From an uncultured bacterium (GTDB lineage Bacteria > Bacillota > Clostridia > Lachnospirales > Lachnospiraceae), in the NCBI GenBank assembly GCA_905215625.1, contig CAJMQQ010000020.1:1-40391 (forward strand): a stretch of 40,391 bases of DNA. The letters are read 5' to 3'. Positions 7,718 to 15,880 of this stretch are shown in pieces. Both the position numbers and the translations under genes were made by a program. Numbering within the stretch: position 1 is the first letter of the stretch; every line of letters begins with the position of its first letter. The notes under the pieces are model-generated. The model did not search any database. It was not told the origin of the DNA and saw only the letters and a program-made list of their open reading frames with translations.

Positions 7718-9045
7718 TACTGCTCCTTTGCTTTCCGCTCCCTGATTAAGAACCGTAGAGCCGTGCCGCGGAAGCCGAATGCTTCCCTGATTTTATTTTC
7801 CAGATACCTAGTATAGGAGAAATGCATCAGTTCTTTATCGTTGACAAAAATAACAAATGTCGGCGGTTTTACTGCCACCTGGGTCATGTAATAAAGCTTT
7901 AACCGTTTACCCTTGTCAGACGGCGGCTGCTGCATTGCTACGGCTTCCGTCATAATCTCATTTAATACGCCGGTAGCAATCCGAAGGGTCTGGTTTTCTC
8001 TTACCATGTCGATTAAATCAAACAGCTTATTTAAACGCTGTCCGGTTTCTGCAGAGATAAATAAATATTCTGCATAAGGCATAAAGGACAGCACTTCTTT
8101 TATTTTTCTGGTGTACTCGTAAATGGTCTTGTCATTCTTTTCAATGGCATCCCATTTATTGACTGCCACAATAATGCCTTTTCCCCTATCGTGGGCAATT
8201 CCGGCTATTTTAGCATCCTGCTCGGTAACGCCTTCTGTGGCGTCAATAACCACAACCACCACATCGGCCCGCTCTACCGCAGTAACGGTACGGATAATAC
8301 TATACCGCTCCAGTTCCTCTTTAATCTTATTTTTGCGGCGGAGACCTGCCGTGTCAATAAACACGTAGTCGGTTCCGTTATGGGTAATCTCTGTATCAAT
8401 GGCGTCTCTGGTCGTTCCTGCAATATTGGAAACAATTACCCTGTTTTCTCCTAATAACTTATTAATCAGGGATGACTTGCCTACATTGGGTTTTCCAACG
8501 ACTGCGATACGGGGACGCTCATCTTCCTCTTCTTCTCCCTGAGACTCTGGGAAATGTTTGGCAACCTCGTCTAACAAATCGCCGATTCCCAGTCTGGATG
8601 CCGCAGATACCGGAATCGGATCGCCGATTCCCAGATTGTAAAACTCGTATACATCATTGCCAAATTTCTGGATGCTGTCTACTTTATTGACTGCCAGTAC
8701 AACCGGTTTCCTGGACTTGCGCAGCATATCTGCCACTTTGGAGTCAGAATCCTGCAGACCCTGGCGTACGTCTACAATAAAAATGATGACGTCTGCTGTC
8801 TCAATGGCAATCTCTGCCTGTTCCCTCATCTGGGACAGGATTATATCCTTGCTGTCCGGCTCAATACCACCGGTATCAATCAGGGTAAAGTTCCGATCCA
8901 GCCAGTTACAGTCTGCATAGATCCGGTCTCTGGTTACTCCTGGCGTATCTTTGACAATGGAAATTGCTTCTCCTGCCAATACATTAAACAACGTAGATTT
9001 GCCAACATTTGGGCGGCCTACGATTGCGACTACTGGTTTACTCAT
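7717..9045 (-). CDS. der: Ribosome-associated double GTPase Der (EngA)
   Basis: Der is an essential GTPase with two tandem G domains needed for maturation of the 50S subunit. In the 442 residues, domain 1 has GRPNVGKST (residue 9 onward), DTPG and DTGG, and NKVD. Domain 2 has GKPNVGKSS (about 183), DTAGLRRK and NKWD, followed by a C-terminal KH-like domain ending RFLIRERKAKE. All G1, G3 and G4 motifs are intact. It lies 9 nt after the DUF512 radical-SAM gene, an arrangement common in Clostridia, and overlaps plsY by one base. Confidence 0.97.
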   Translation of the reverse strand: MSKPVVAIVGRPNVGKSTLFNVLAGEAISIVKDTPGVTRDRIYADCNWLDRNFTLIDTGGIEPDSKDIILSQMREQAEIAIETADVIIFIVDVRQGLQDSDSKVADMLRKSRKPVVLAVNKVDSIQKFGNDVYEFYNLGIGDPIPVSAASRLGIGDLLDEVAKHFPESQGEEEEDERPRIAVVGKPNVGKSSLINKLLGENRVIVSNIAGTTRDAIDTEITHNGTDYVFIDTAGLRRKNKIKEELERYSIIRTVTAVERADVVVVVIDATEGVTEQDAKIAGIAHDRGKGIIVAVNKWDAIEKNDKTIYEYTRKIKEVLSFMPYAEYLFISAETGQRLNKLFDLIDMVRENQTLRIATGVLNEIMTEAVAMQQPPSDKGKRLKLYYMTQVAVKPPTFVIFVNDKELMHFSYTRYLENKIREAFGFRGTALRFLIRERKAKEQ

Positions 9046-9054
9046 AGTTCCTCC

Positions 9055-10497
9055 TTATTCTACCTCAAACACAATCCCGTCTGGGCCAATTTCCATATGG
9101 TCCCCCGGACGGTGTTCAAAAATTCGTTCCGGCTCATAGCCCTCATAGACTGGCAGGCCGTCTTCTTCCTCTGGATGAAGAATGGTTTCCACCAGGTCAT
9201 ATCCGCTTGATTTTACTATACGTACCGGAACTTGTAAAGCATTTTGTACCTCTGTCCTGGTTACGTCGTCTAAGAAAACTTCTTCGCCGCTGCGGAACAT
9301 ACAAGCCGGAAGCAGTAGATACTCCCCTAATTCTTTGTCTTTTAACTGGGCCATAATATCCTGTCCGGTAATCAGTCCCGCTACGGTAATCTGCTCGCCA
9401 AAAAAGTCGTTCCGGATGGCGTATAAATGGATCTTACGGCCTGGGTACTCGTTCATAATCCAGTCGGTATACTTCTTTAAGTACGGATAAGCCAGGCGTC
9501 CGGTAGCAATGGAAATGTCTCCTTTTATAGAGTCTCTGTCCTCCTGTCCCTTCTTTTCCTCTAATGCTTCCCTTACCTCAGAAGCCAGAAGCCGCAGCAT
9601 TCCTACGCCGTTTTCCAACTGGGGATAACCATCGTAGCGCTCTTCTTCCGGCAAAGATCGCTCTGCCAGAATATAAAACTCGTCGCTGGCATGGATGAAA
9701 TGAACGCCATGTTCTTCGTAAATCTTTTTCTGCCAGGACTCAATTAAGTCAATGGTCTCTTCTGCGTCTTTTTTGGTAAACGGTTCTAAGGGATATAAGC
9801 CGTCCCGGAATTTAGAAAGTCCTACCGGCACTACAGAAACGCTTTCCATATAAGGAAGATACCTGGTCAGGTCGGAAATGGTACGGTTCAGCTCTTCCCC
9901 GTCGTTGATTCCCCTGCACAATACGATCTGGCCATTCATTGGCGTCTGGGCGTCATACAGCTTGTCAATCAGCTTTAACGCTTCTCCTGCAAACCGGTTG
10001 TGAAGCATCTGGCATCGAAGCTGGGGGTTGGTAGTGTGAACCGAAATGTTAATCGGGGACAGTTTAAACCGGATAATCCGATCAATGTCCTTTTCCTTCA
10101 TATTGGTCAGGGTCACATAATTGCCCTGCAGAAAGGACAGTCTGGAATCGTCGTCCTTAAAATACAGGGTGTCTCTCATGCCCGGAGGCATCTGGTCAAT
10201 AAAACAGAAGATGCACTTGTTTGTACAGGACTTGTAATCGCTCATTAAACTGTTTTCAAAATTAATGCCTAAGTCCTCATAGTTGTTTTCAATGTCCAGT
10301 TCCCATTCTTCTCCGTCTGCTTTACAGATTACCATGGTCATCTGGTCGCTGTTTACATAGTATTGATAATCAAAAATATCTTCGATTTCCTGCCCGTTTA
10401 TGGTCAGCAGGCAATCTCCGGCTTCTAATTCCAGTTCCTCCGCAATCGATCCTGGATCGACACTGGCAATCCGGTGTCCTTTATATAATTTGCTCAT
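9055..10497 (-). CDS. DUF512 family PDZ / radical-SAM-like iron-sulfur protein
   Basis: 480-residue protein of unknown reaction, widespread in Clostridia beside der. An N-terminal PDZ-like module (about residues 8-60, motif HRIASVDPGSIAEELELEAGD) precedes a cluster-binding motif CTNKCIFC (C91, C95, C98: CX3CX2C), the radical-SAM signature, within CIFCFIDQMP. The middle region SPINISVHTTNPQLR fits a radical-SAM barrel, and the C-terminal half matches the DUF512 region. I start at the ATG at 10495-10497, because the longer frame would need a TTG (10536) lying within the promoter -10/spacer. A promoter with a palindromic spacer lies upstream, divergent from prs. First gene of an operon with der, plsY and gpsA. 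No substrate is known to me. Confidence 0.9.
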   Translation of the reverse strand: MSKLYKGHRIASVDPGSIAEELELEAGDCLLTINGQEIEDIFDYQYYVNSDQMTMVICKADGEEWELDIENNYEDLGINFENSLMSDYKSCTNKCIFCFIDQMPPGMRDTLYFKDDDSRLSFLQGNYVTLTNMKEKDIDRIIRFKLSPINISVHTTNPQLRCQMLHNRFAGEALKLIDKLYDAQTPMNGQIVLCRGINDGEELNRTISDLTRYLPYMESVSVVPVGLSKFRDGLYPLEPFTKKDAEETIDLIESWQKKIYEEHGVHFIHASDEFYILAERSLPEEERYDGYPQLENGVGMLRLLASEVREALEEKKGQEDRDSIKGDISIATGRLAYPYLKKYTDWIMNEYPGRKIHLYAIRNDFFGEQITVAGLITGQDIMAQLKDKELGEYLLLPACMFRSGEEVFLDDVTRTEVQNALQVPVRIVKSSGYDLVETILHPEEEDGLPVYEGYEPERIFEHRPGDHMEIGPDGIVFEVE

Positions 10498-10527
10498 GTA
10501 ATCTTTGCCTTTCTTTCTATTTCTTTT

Positions 10528-10556
10528 AGTATACAAGAGGAAATCCTCTTTGACAA
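10528..10556 (-). promoter_or_regulatory. Promoter of the DUF512-der-plsY-gpsA operon with a dyad in the spacer
   Basis: Minus strand TTGTCA (10551-10556), 17-bp spacer, TATACT (10528-10533). The spacer is almost filled by a perfect inverted repeat, AAGAGGA-TT-TCCTCTT (10535-10550), a possible operator. Start is expected near 10521, giving a leader of about 24 nt. Confidence 0.75.
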
Positions 10557-10584
10557 GTTATAGCATAAAAAATCCTCCCTGCTA

Positions 10585-10614
10585 TTGACGCTTCTCCCTC
10601 TAAAATGGTATAAA
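10585..10614 (+). promoter_or_regulatory. Promoter of prs
   Basis: TTGACG (10585-10590), 18-bp spacer, TATAAA (10609-10614). Start is expected near 10621, giving a short leader ending in the site ACGGAGGACAAAC before the prs ATG. Divergent from the DUF512 promoter about 30 bp away. Confidence 0.65.
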
Positions 10615-10658
10615 AATAGTATAAAAAATAACCCCACAAAATTTTACGGAGGACAAAC

Positions 10659-11867
10659 ATGAAAAAATCTTTTGTTTTTCAAAATTCCCTGCCTGTAGGC
10701 CCGTTAAAGCTCGCAGCTTTAGAAAGCTGCAAGGATCTGGCCCAGAAGGTAAACGATCACATTGTTACATTCCGGAAGAATGACACCGAAGAGCTGCTTC
10801 GCCGCAAAGAAGACTTAAATTACCGCGGTTATGACGCAGAATCTTACCTGTTAAAATGTTCCTGCCCCCGTTTTGGAACTGGTGAAGCAAAGGCGGTTTT
10901 AAATGAATCCGTCCGCGGTACTGATATTTTTGCAATGGTGGATATTACCAATTACAGTTTAACCTATACGGTAAATGGCTATACCAATCATATGTCCCCA
11001 GATGACCATTTCCAGGATTTAAAGAGACTAGTAGGCGCCTGCGGCGCAACTGCCCACAGGGTCAATGTCATTATGCCGTTCTTATATGAAGGCCGCCAGC
11101 ATAAGCGCTCCAAAAGAGAGTCTTTAGACTGCGCCATGGCATTAGTCGAGTTAATCAATATGGGCGTATCCAACATTATCACCTTTGACGCCCATGACCC
11201 AAGAGTCCAGAACGCCATTCCGTTAAAGGGATTTGACAACTTTATGCCAACTTACCAGTTTGTAAAGGCCCTGTTTTCCCACGATCATACTCTACAGATT
11301 GACAAAGATCACTTGATGGTAATCAGTCCGGACGAAGGCGCTATGAACCGTGCGGTATACTTAGCCAACAACTTAAGCGTAGATATGGGTATGTTCTACA
11401 AACGCCGGGATTACTCCAAAGTAGTAGACGGCCGCAACCCTATCGTTGCCCATGAATTTTTAGGTACTTCTGTCGAAGGAAAGACCGTGCTCATTATCGA
11501 CGATATGATTTCTTCCGGTGAAAGTATGTTAGATACTGCCAGAGAGTTAAAGGAACGCAAGGCAAAGAAAGTCGTTGTCTGCTGTACCTTCGGACTGTTT
11601 ACCAGTGGTCTGGAAAAATTCGATGAGTTCTATAACAGAGGCTATATTGATTACGTCATTACGACCAATTTAAATTACCGTCCGGCAGAGCTTCTGACCC
11701 GTCCGTGGTACATCGAAGCAGACATGAGTAAATACATGGCTGCCATCATCAATTCCTTAAACCACGACGTATCCATCAGCGCTTCTTTATCTCCAACCGA
11801 AAAGATTCAGAAGCTGCTTCAGAAATATCAGGCAGACGGATACGACTATGTAGGAAACCTGGTATAA
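10659..11867 (+). CDS. prs: Ribose-phosphate pyrophosphokinase (PRPP synthetase), long clostridial form
   Basis: Makes 5-phosphoribosyl 1-diphosphate from ribose 5-phosphate and ATP for nucleotide, histidine and tryptophan synthesis. Diagnostic segments are PFLYEGRQHKRSKRES (ATP flag region), TFDAHDPRVQNAI (the FDAHD metal/ATP motif) and the PRPP loop VLIIDDMISSGESMLDTA (about residues 270-287). At 402 residues it is about 80 longer than the usual 310-320, with an N-terminal extension before the catalytic core and an insertion around ADMSKYMAAI. This long type is frequent in Clostridia. The gene stands alone, with its own promoter and a strong terminator after the stop. The function call is secure, and the meaning of the extra sequence is unknown. 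Confidence 0.93.
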   Translation: MKKSFVFQNSLPVGPLKLAALESCKDLAQKVNDHIVTFRKNDTEELLRRKEDLNYRGYDAESYLLKCSCPRFGTGEAKAVLNESVRGTDIFAMVDITNYSLTYTVNGYTNHMSPDDHFQDLKRLVGACGATAHRVNVIMPFLYEGRQHKRSKRESLDCAMALVELINMGVSNIITFDAHDPRVQNAIPLKGFDNFMPTYQFVKALFSHDHTLQIDKDHLMVISPDEGAMNRAVYLANNLSVDMGMFYKRRDYSKVVDGRNPIVAHEFLGTSVEGKTVLIIDDMISSGESMLDTARELKERKAKKVVVCCTFGLFTSGLEKFDEFYNRGYIDYVITTNLNYRPAELLTRPWYIEADMSKYMAAIINSLNHDVSISASLSPTEKIQKLLQKYQADGYDYVGNLV

Positions 11868-11881
11868 TCGTCTGTTTTTAC

Positions 11882-11933
11882 AAAAATGGTGCTGCAACTT
11901 CATCTGTTCAGATGATTTTGCGGCACCATTTTT
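11882..11933. terminator. Bidirectional intrinsic terminator between prs and pgeF
   Basis: AAAAATGGTGC (11882-11892) pairs perfectly with 11923-11933, and the stem extends inward (TGCAA with TTGCG, one wobble) to about 16 bp. A and T runs at the two ends allow it to stop prs (plus) and pgeF (minus), which converge here. Confidence 0.9.
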
Positions 11934-11939
11934 CATTGT

Positions 11940-12794
11940 TTAAATCAGGCAGAGGAATGCAGCCAGATTCCCTCTCTGGTTTCCCATAATCCGGTGGGAA
12001 TATAGGTGTCTGGGATTGCATCTGGTACAGATGTTGGTGGTATGGATGTTTTCCGGCAGGACTCCTGCTTCCTTTAATACGATTTCATTGGCTGTCCACA
12101 AATCCAACTGGTACTTTCCAGGGGTTTTATTGGGATAAAACAGACTATCCCAATGTTTCTGAGAAAAACTGCTCTGGAATTCGTCAACCACTTCTTCTCC
12201 CACTTCAAAGCAGGACTGGCAGATACTGGGACCAATGCAGGCAATTACGTCTTCTGCCATTGTTCCAAATGCCGCTGCCATTTCCTTTATGGTATGTTCC
12301 CCCATCCGCTTTACAGTACCCCTCCAGCCGGAGTGGGACAGCCCAATGGCTTTGCGGACTGGATCCAGAAAATACAAGGGAACGCAGTCAGCATAAAAGG
12401 TTACTAAGGTAATGCCGGGAATATCGGTAATCAGTCCGTCTACGTCTCTATAATCCCGATCTTTCCAAATTCCTTTTCCACAGTCTTCTTCCGTTACCCT
12501 GCGGACATTGGTGGTATGAGACTGCCAGGAAGTAACCATTTTCTCCGGATCTACCTGAAGGGCGGCTGCCATACGGCGGTAATTTTCCCAGACCCGTTCT
12601 TTTTCGTCCCCTCTGGAAAAGGACAGGTTCATGGATTCATAGCATCCAGCGCTGACCCCTCCGTATCTGGTAGAAAAGCCATGCTTTACCATTCCGGATT
12701 CTTCGAAAGCCGGAAACGAAAGATAAGGCACTCCTTCCCTATATCTGGTCATCACTTCATCCGGCCTATCTGCCTTTTTCCAATTTATTTCCAT
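11940..12794 (-). CDS. pgeF: Peptidoglycan editing factor PgeF (YfiH/laccase-domain family)
   Basis: Member of the multicopper polyphenol oxidase (DUF152/YfiH) family. Characterised relatives act as purine nucleoside phosphorylases/deaminases or prevent misincorporation into peptidoglycan precursors. In the 284 residues the metal-site motifs are intact: ADCVPLYF, SHSGWRGTVKRMGEH and CIGPSICQSCFEVGEEV, plus the C-terminal CTRCNPRHLYSHR. The early segment HGFSTRYGGVSAG is also typical. The ATG lies at 12792-12794. It is the last gene of a group following yraN by 23 nt and shares a bidirectional terminator with prs. The exact substrate cannot be decided from sequence. Confidence 0.88.
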   Translation of the reverse strand: MEINWKKADRPDEVMTRYREGVPYLSFPAFEESGMVKHGFSTRYGGVSAGCYESMNLSFSRGDEKERVWENYRRMAAALQVDPEKMVTSWQSHTTNVRRVTEEDCGKGIWKDRDYRDVDGLITDIPGITLVTFYADCVPLYFLDPVRKAIGLSHSGWRGTVKRMGEHTIKEMAAAFGTMAEDVIACIGPSICQSCFEVGEEVVDEFQSSFSQKHWDSLFYPNKTPGKYQLDLWTANEIVLKEAGVLPENIHTTNICTRCNPRHLYSHRIMGNQRGNLAAFLCLI

Positions 12795-12817
12795 AGAACA
12801 TCCTCCTCGTCTTTTAT

Positions 12818-13162
12818 CTAAAATGCATCCCGGATCAGCCGGATGGTCTGTCCCAGTACCGTTACTACGTCAAACCGGCAGGCGGTATCCATGGAAAACC
12901 GGTTTTCATAAAGATAAGAAAGGGCTGCTTTCCGGATTCTCTGCTGTTTACGGACATCGACTGCCTCCGCCGGCTCTCCGGCTGTCAAATTTTTCCGGTA
13001 TTTGACTTCAATAAAAGCCAGCGTATTCCCATCCCTGGCAATCAAATCGATTTCTCCCCGCCTGTGGTTCTGATAATTGCGGCACAGGATTTCATACCCC
13101 TGGCTGGTTAAATAATCAGCCGCCATGGATTCATAGCGGCTTCCTGTCTGTCTTTTATTCAA
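12818..13162 (-). CDS. yraN: YraN family (UPF0102) nuclease-fold protein
   Basis: Small (114-residue) restriction-endonuclease-fold protein, of uncertain physiological role, that usually sits next to rnhB as here. The PD-(D/E)XK-like core is visible as RRGEIDLIARDGNTLAFIEVKYRK (about residues 36-59), with conserved E, D and ExK. The N-terminal GSRYESMAADYLTSQGYEIL is typical. The start is a TTG at 13160-13162 that overlaps the rnhB stop (TTGA); AAGGAGTCGG lies at suitable spacing inside rnhB, supporting this unusual codon. Coupled to rnhB. Confidence 0.88.
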   Translation of the reverse strand: MNKRQTGSRYESMAADYLTSQGYEILCRNYQNHRRGEIDLIARDGNTLAFIEVKYRKNLTAGEPAEAVDVRKQQRIRKAALSYLYENRFSMDTACRFDVVTVLGQTIRLIRDAF

Positions 13163-13827
13163 CTATCCGACTCCTTGTCTGATACGAATCTGGTAATAAA
13201 ACTTCTCCGGTGAATCGGACATGGCCCATACTCCTTTAACGCTCCAATATGAACGGCTGTCCCGTATCCTTTGTGGCGGGCAAATCCGTATTCCGGATAG
13301 ATCTTGTCATACTCGATCATCATATGATCCCTGGTTACTTTTGCCAGGATGCTTGCCGCAGCAATGGATACGCTTTTGGCGTCTCCTTTGATAATCGGCA
13401 CCTGGGTCAGGCTTTCCGGCAGTTTTGGTATGGTAACAGCATCATTTAACAGCACGCCTGGAGCTGGCTCTAGCTGCCCCACCGCCTGTCTCATAGCCCG
13501 GTAAGTAGCCTGGAGAATATTGATTTCATCAATTTCTTCGGGACTTGCAATTCCTACTGCCCAGCTGACCGCTTTTTCTTTGATCTCCAGAAAAAGCTCT
13601 TCTCTCCGCTTTTCTGAAAGCTTCTTCGAATCGTTCAGATATAAAATCTGGCAGTCTTTTGGCAAAATTACAGCCCCTGCTACCACAGGGCCTGCTAAAG
13701 GGCCTCTTCCTGCCTCGTCAATGCCGCAGACAAGCCCTGCCCATGCATATTCCTGTTCATACACCTTCATCTGCTCTAACCGCAGCAGTTCCTGTTCTAG
13801 TTTTTCTCCTTTGAGTACCCTGGCCAT
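13159..13827 (-). CDS. rnhB: Ribonuclease HII
   Basis: Cleaves RNA in RNA-DNA hybrids and removes misincorporated ribonucleotides. The catalytic acidic residues appear in GIDEAGRGPLAGPVVAGAV (DE), in NDSKKLSEKRREEL and in the later segment KGDAKSVSIAAASILAKVTRD. Protein length is 222 residues with the ATG at 13825-13827, chosen because GCAGGAGGAACA sits directly before it. The frame also opens at an upstream TTG (13848), which lacks such a site and would overlap lepB. It carries an N-terminal extension of about 30 residues (KLEQELLRLEQMKVYEQ) before the catalytic core, common in Firmicutes. Confidence 0.95.
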   Translation of the reverse strand: MARVLKGEKLEQELLRLEQMKVYEQEYAWAGLVCGIDEAGRGPLAGPVVAGAVILPKDCQILYLNDSKKLSEKRREELFLEIKEKAVSWAVGIASPEEIDEINILQATYRAMRQAVGQLEPAPGVLLNDAVTIPKLPESLTQVPIIKGDAKSVSIAAASILAKVTRDHMMIEYDKIYPEYGFARHKGYGTAVHIGALKEYGPCPIHRRSFITRFVSDKESDS

Positions 13828-13840
13828 TGTTCCTCCTGCT

Positions 13841-14368
13841 TTATCCAATCGGCCAGACTTTCAGCCAAATCCTGCCGATGATATCGTCCTCTTTAATATT
13901 TCCTACGTCAGTATCCCTGCTGTCTGAGCTGTTATTCCGGTTATCGCCCAGTACAAAGTATTCGTCTTCTCCCAGTGTAATGGCTTCTTTGGCTCGTCCT
14001 GCTTTCTCTATGGGTTCTGCGCTTACATCATCTGTCAGCCGTTTTCCATTCACCCATACAGCGCCGTCTTTTATCTGCACCGTTTCCCCAGGCAGTCCGA
14101 TAATCCGCTTGGTGTAGTACCGGCCTTTCTGGTAACGATAAGAAAACACAATGACGTCATACCGTTCCGGCTTTTTAAACCGGTAGGACAGCTTATCAAC
14201 CAGCAGGATGTCGCCGTCTTTTAACGCCGGCTCCATAGAAGCTCCGTATACATCTGCCCTCTGAACTGCAAATACAATCAGAAACAGAATAACGGATGCC
14301 GTTACTGCCAGATAGCAGAAGAAACGCTTTAATTCTGTCCGAATTGTTTCGTTCTGCTGTCTGTTCAT
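13841..14368 (-). CDS. lepB: Signal peptidase I (first copy)
   Basis: Membrane-bound serine/lysine protease that removes Sec and Tat signal peptides. One N-terminal helix (about residues 16-35) anchors 175 residues. The catalytic Ser is in YGASMEPAL (S44) and the general-base Lys in YTKRIIGLPGE (K87). Box E is GDNRNNSSDSRD. The ATG overlaps the rbgA stop by four bases (ATGA), so it is translationally coupled. A second, divergent lepB lies on the other side of rbgA. Multiple type I signal peptidases are common in Firmicutes. Confidence 0.94.
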   Translation of the reverse strand: MNRQQNETIRTELKRFFCYLAVTASVILFLIVFAVQRADVYGASMEPALKDGDILLVDKLSYRFKKPERYDVIVFSYRYQKGRYYTKRIIGLPGETVQIKDGAVWVNGKRLTDDVSAEPIEKAGRAKEAITLGEDEYFVLGDNRNNSSDSRDTDVGNIKEDDIIGRIWLKVWPIG

Positions 14369-15234
14369 TTCTGTAATTCCGGCTGCTCTAATGTGATTTT
14401 CCCTAACCGGCCGCTTCTGAAATCATCCAGCAGAATGGAAGCTGCCTTGGCAAGATCCAGTTCGCCGCCCTTTAACAGGCAGGCTCTGGTTTTGGCCACT
14501 TGTTCTAAGACTGCCAGACAGCCGTTGTCTCCGTCTTTGCAGGGAAGGTCCTCCATCTGGTACCGCTGCTGCAATGCCGCCGGATAACGGTCTGCCAGCA
14601 CCTTAATCAATTCGAGCGCCAATTCATCTTTGTTTAAAATCTCGTCGTTAATGGATCCGATAAACGCCAGATTTAATCCTACCTTCTGGTCTTCAAATTT
14701 TGGCCATAAGATCCCTGGGGTATCCAACAGTTCCAGGGTCTTATTTAACCGGATCCACTGATTTCCCTTGGTTACGCCTGGCTTATTGCCGGTTTTGGCG
14801 CAGGCCTTTCCTGCAAATGCATTGATAAATGTGGACTTTCCTACATTGGGGATTCCTACTACCATTGCCCGGACCGGACGGTTTAAGATTCCTCTTCTCC
14901 GATCCCTTTCGATTTTCTCTTTGCAGGCTTCCTGAACCGTTGCATTAATCTGCTTTAAGCCGGCTCCGCTTTTGCAGTTTACCTTCAGTACATGGAATCC
15001 TTTTTCTGTAAAGTAGCGGATCCACTGTTCGTTAAGGCGGTCATCTGCCAAATCCGACTTGTTTAAAAGCACCATTCTGGCTTTTCCTGCTCCCAGCTCA
15101 TCAATGTCCGGATTGCGGCTGCTAAGCGGTACTCTGGCGTCTACCAGCTCAATAATCAGGTCAATTAATTTAATATCTTCTTTCATGGCACGTTTGGCTT
15201 TTGTCATGTGCCCTGGATACCATTGTATATTCAT
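14365..15234 (-). CDS. rbgA: Ribosome biogenesis GTPase YlqF/RbgA
   Basis: Circularly permuted GTPase required for late assembly of the 50S subunit. The permuted order is visible in the 289 residues: G4 NKSD (58-61) comes before G1 GIPNVGKST (127-135), and G3 DTPG (171-174) follows. The protein starts MNIQWYPGHMTKAKRAM, a family hallmark; the histidine in GHM is typical. It lies between two signal peptidase genes and close to rplS, matching the conserved Bacillus order rplS-ylqF-rnhB with lepB inserted. The C-terminal domain ends in a short basic helix. Confidence 0.96.
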   Translation of the reverse strand: MNIQWYPGHMTKAKRAMKEDIKLIDLIIELVDARVPLSSRNPDIDELGAGKARMVLLNKSDLADDRLNEQWIRYFTEKGFHVLKVNCKSGAGLKQINATVQEACKEKIERDRRRGILNRPVRAMVVGIPNVGKSTFINAFAGKACAKTGNKPGVTKGNQWIRLNKTLELLDTPGILWPKFEDQKVGLNLAFIGSINDEILNKDELALELIKVLADRYPAALQQRYQMEDLPCKDGDNGCLAVLEQVAKTRACLLKGGELDLAKAASILLDDFRSGRLGKITLEQPELQK

Positions 15235-15261
15235 CTTGTCCCTCTATCTGAACGCTTCCGT

Positions 15262-15807
15262 TTATTCAACCAGTCCCATTTCCAGGAGTGGGAATAGCCG
15301 AAGCCATACTTTTCCTATCATATTTTCATTTCTTACATTGCCTACATTGGCAAACCGGCTGTCTTCACTGCTGTCCCGATTGTCTCCTAGCAGAAAATAC
15401 TCATCTTCTCCAAGGATTACCGGATGTTCTGCCAGACCTGGCGAAGTGATGACAGACGCGGGTTCTTCTTCCTGCAGCAGTACGTCATTGATATAAATCT
15501 TTCCATCTTTGATCTGTACCGTTTCTCCAGGAAGGCCAATTACCCTTTTTACGTTCCATTTTCCATCTTCCCGCTGGAATACCACTACATCAAACCGGTC
15601 CGGCGACTGGAAATCGTAGACCAGACGGTTCGCAAGCACCACGTCTTCTGTCTCCAGAGCTGGCTGCATGGAACTGCCGCTGATGGGAATCTGGGTTCCA
15701 AAGGCGTAAACAGTAAAACAGGCAATGGCAATTACCACAATAACGTCCGTCACCCAGCTGACAATGCGGCGAAGCAGGTTGGTTTCCTCGCTTTCATAAA
15801 ATTCCAC
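15262..15807 (-). CDS. lepB: Signal peptidase I (second copy)
   Basis: Second type I signal peptidase, with active-site Ser in ISGSSMQPAL and Lys in WNVKRVIGLPGE, and box E GDNRDSSEDSR. One N-terminal membrane helix. The frame is open to a GTG at 15816 (184 residues), but that codon has no ribosome binding site. I choose the GTG at 15805-15807 (181 residues) because GAGGTG lies six bases before it. It starts 18 bp after the T run of the rplS terminator, so expression needs read-through or an unseen promoter. Its sequence differs clearly from the other copy, so the pair is not a recent duplication. Confidence 0.92.
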   Translation of the reverse strand: MEFYESEETNLLRRIVSWVTDVIVVIAIACFTVYAFGTQIPISGSSMQPALETEDVVLANRLVYDFQSPDRFDVVVFQREDGKWNVKRVIGLPGETVQIKDGKIYINDVLLQEEEPASVITSPGLAEHPVILGEDEYFLLGDNRDSSEDSRFANVGNVRNENMIGKVWLRLFPLLEMGLVE

Positions 15808-15824
15808 CGTTCTCACCTCATGTT

Positions 15825-15865
15825 AAAAAAGGAGCTGTCGCAAAATGAAACGTTGCGACAGCCCC
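15825..15865 (-). terminator. Intrinsic terminator after rplS
   Basis: Minus strand GGGGCTGTCGCAA (15853-15865) pairs with TTGCGACAGCTCC (15831-15843), 12 of 13 plus one wobble, with a 9-nt loop and a TTTTTT tail (15825-15830). It separates rplS from lepB. Confidence 0.92.
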
Positions 15866-15880
15866 TTCTGTCTTCAAGAA

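Noticed and set aside
13520..14117. Long plus-strand ORFs over rnhB and lepB
   Set aside because: Antisense shadows of well-supported genes, with no own binding site or homology I can see.
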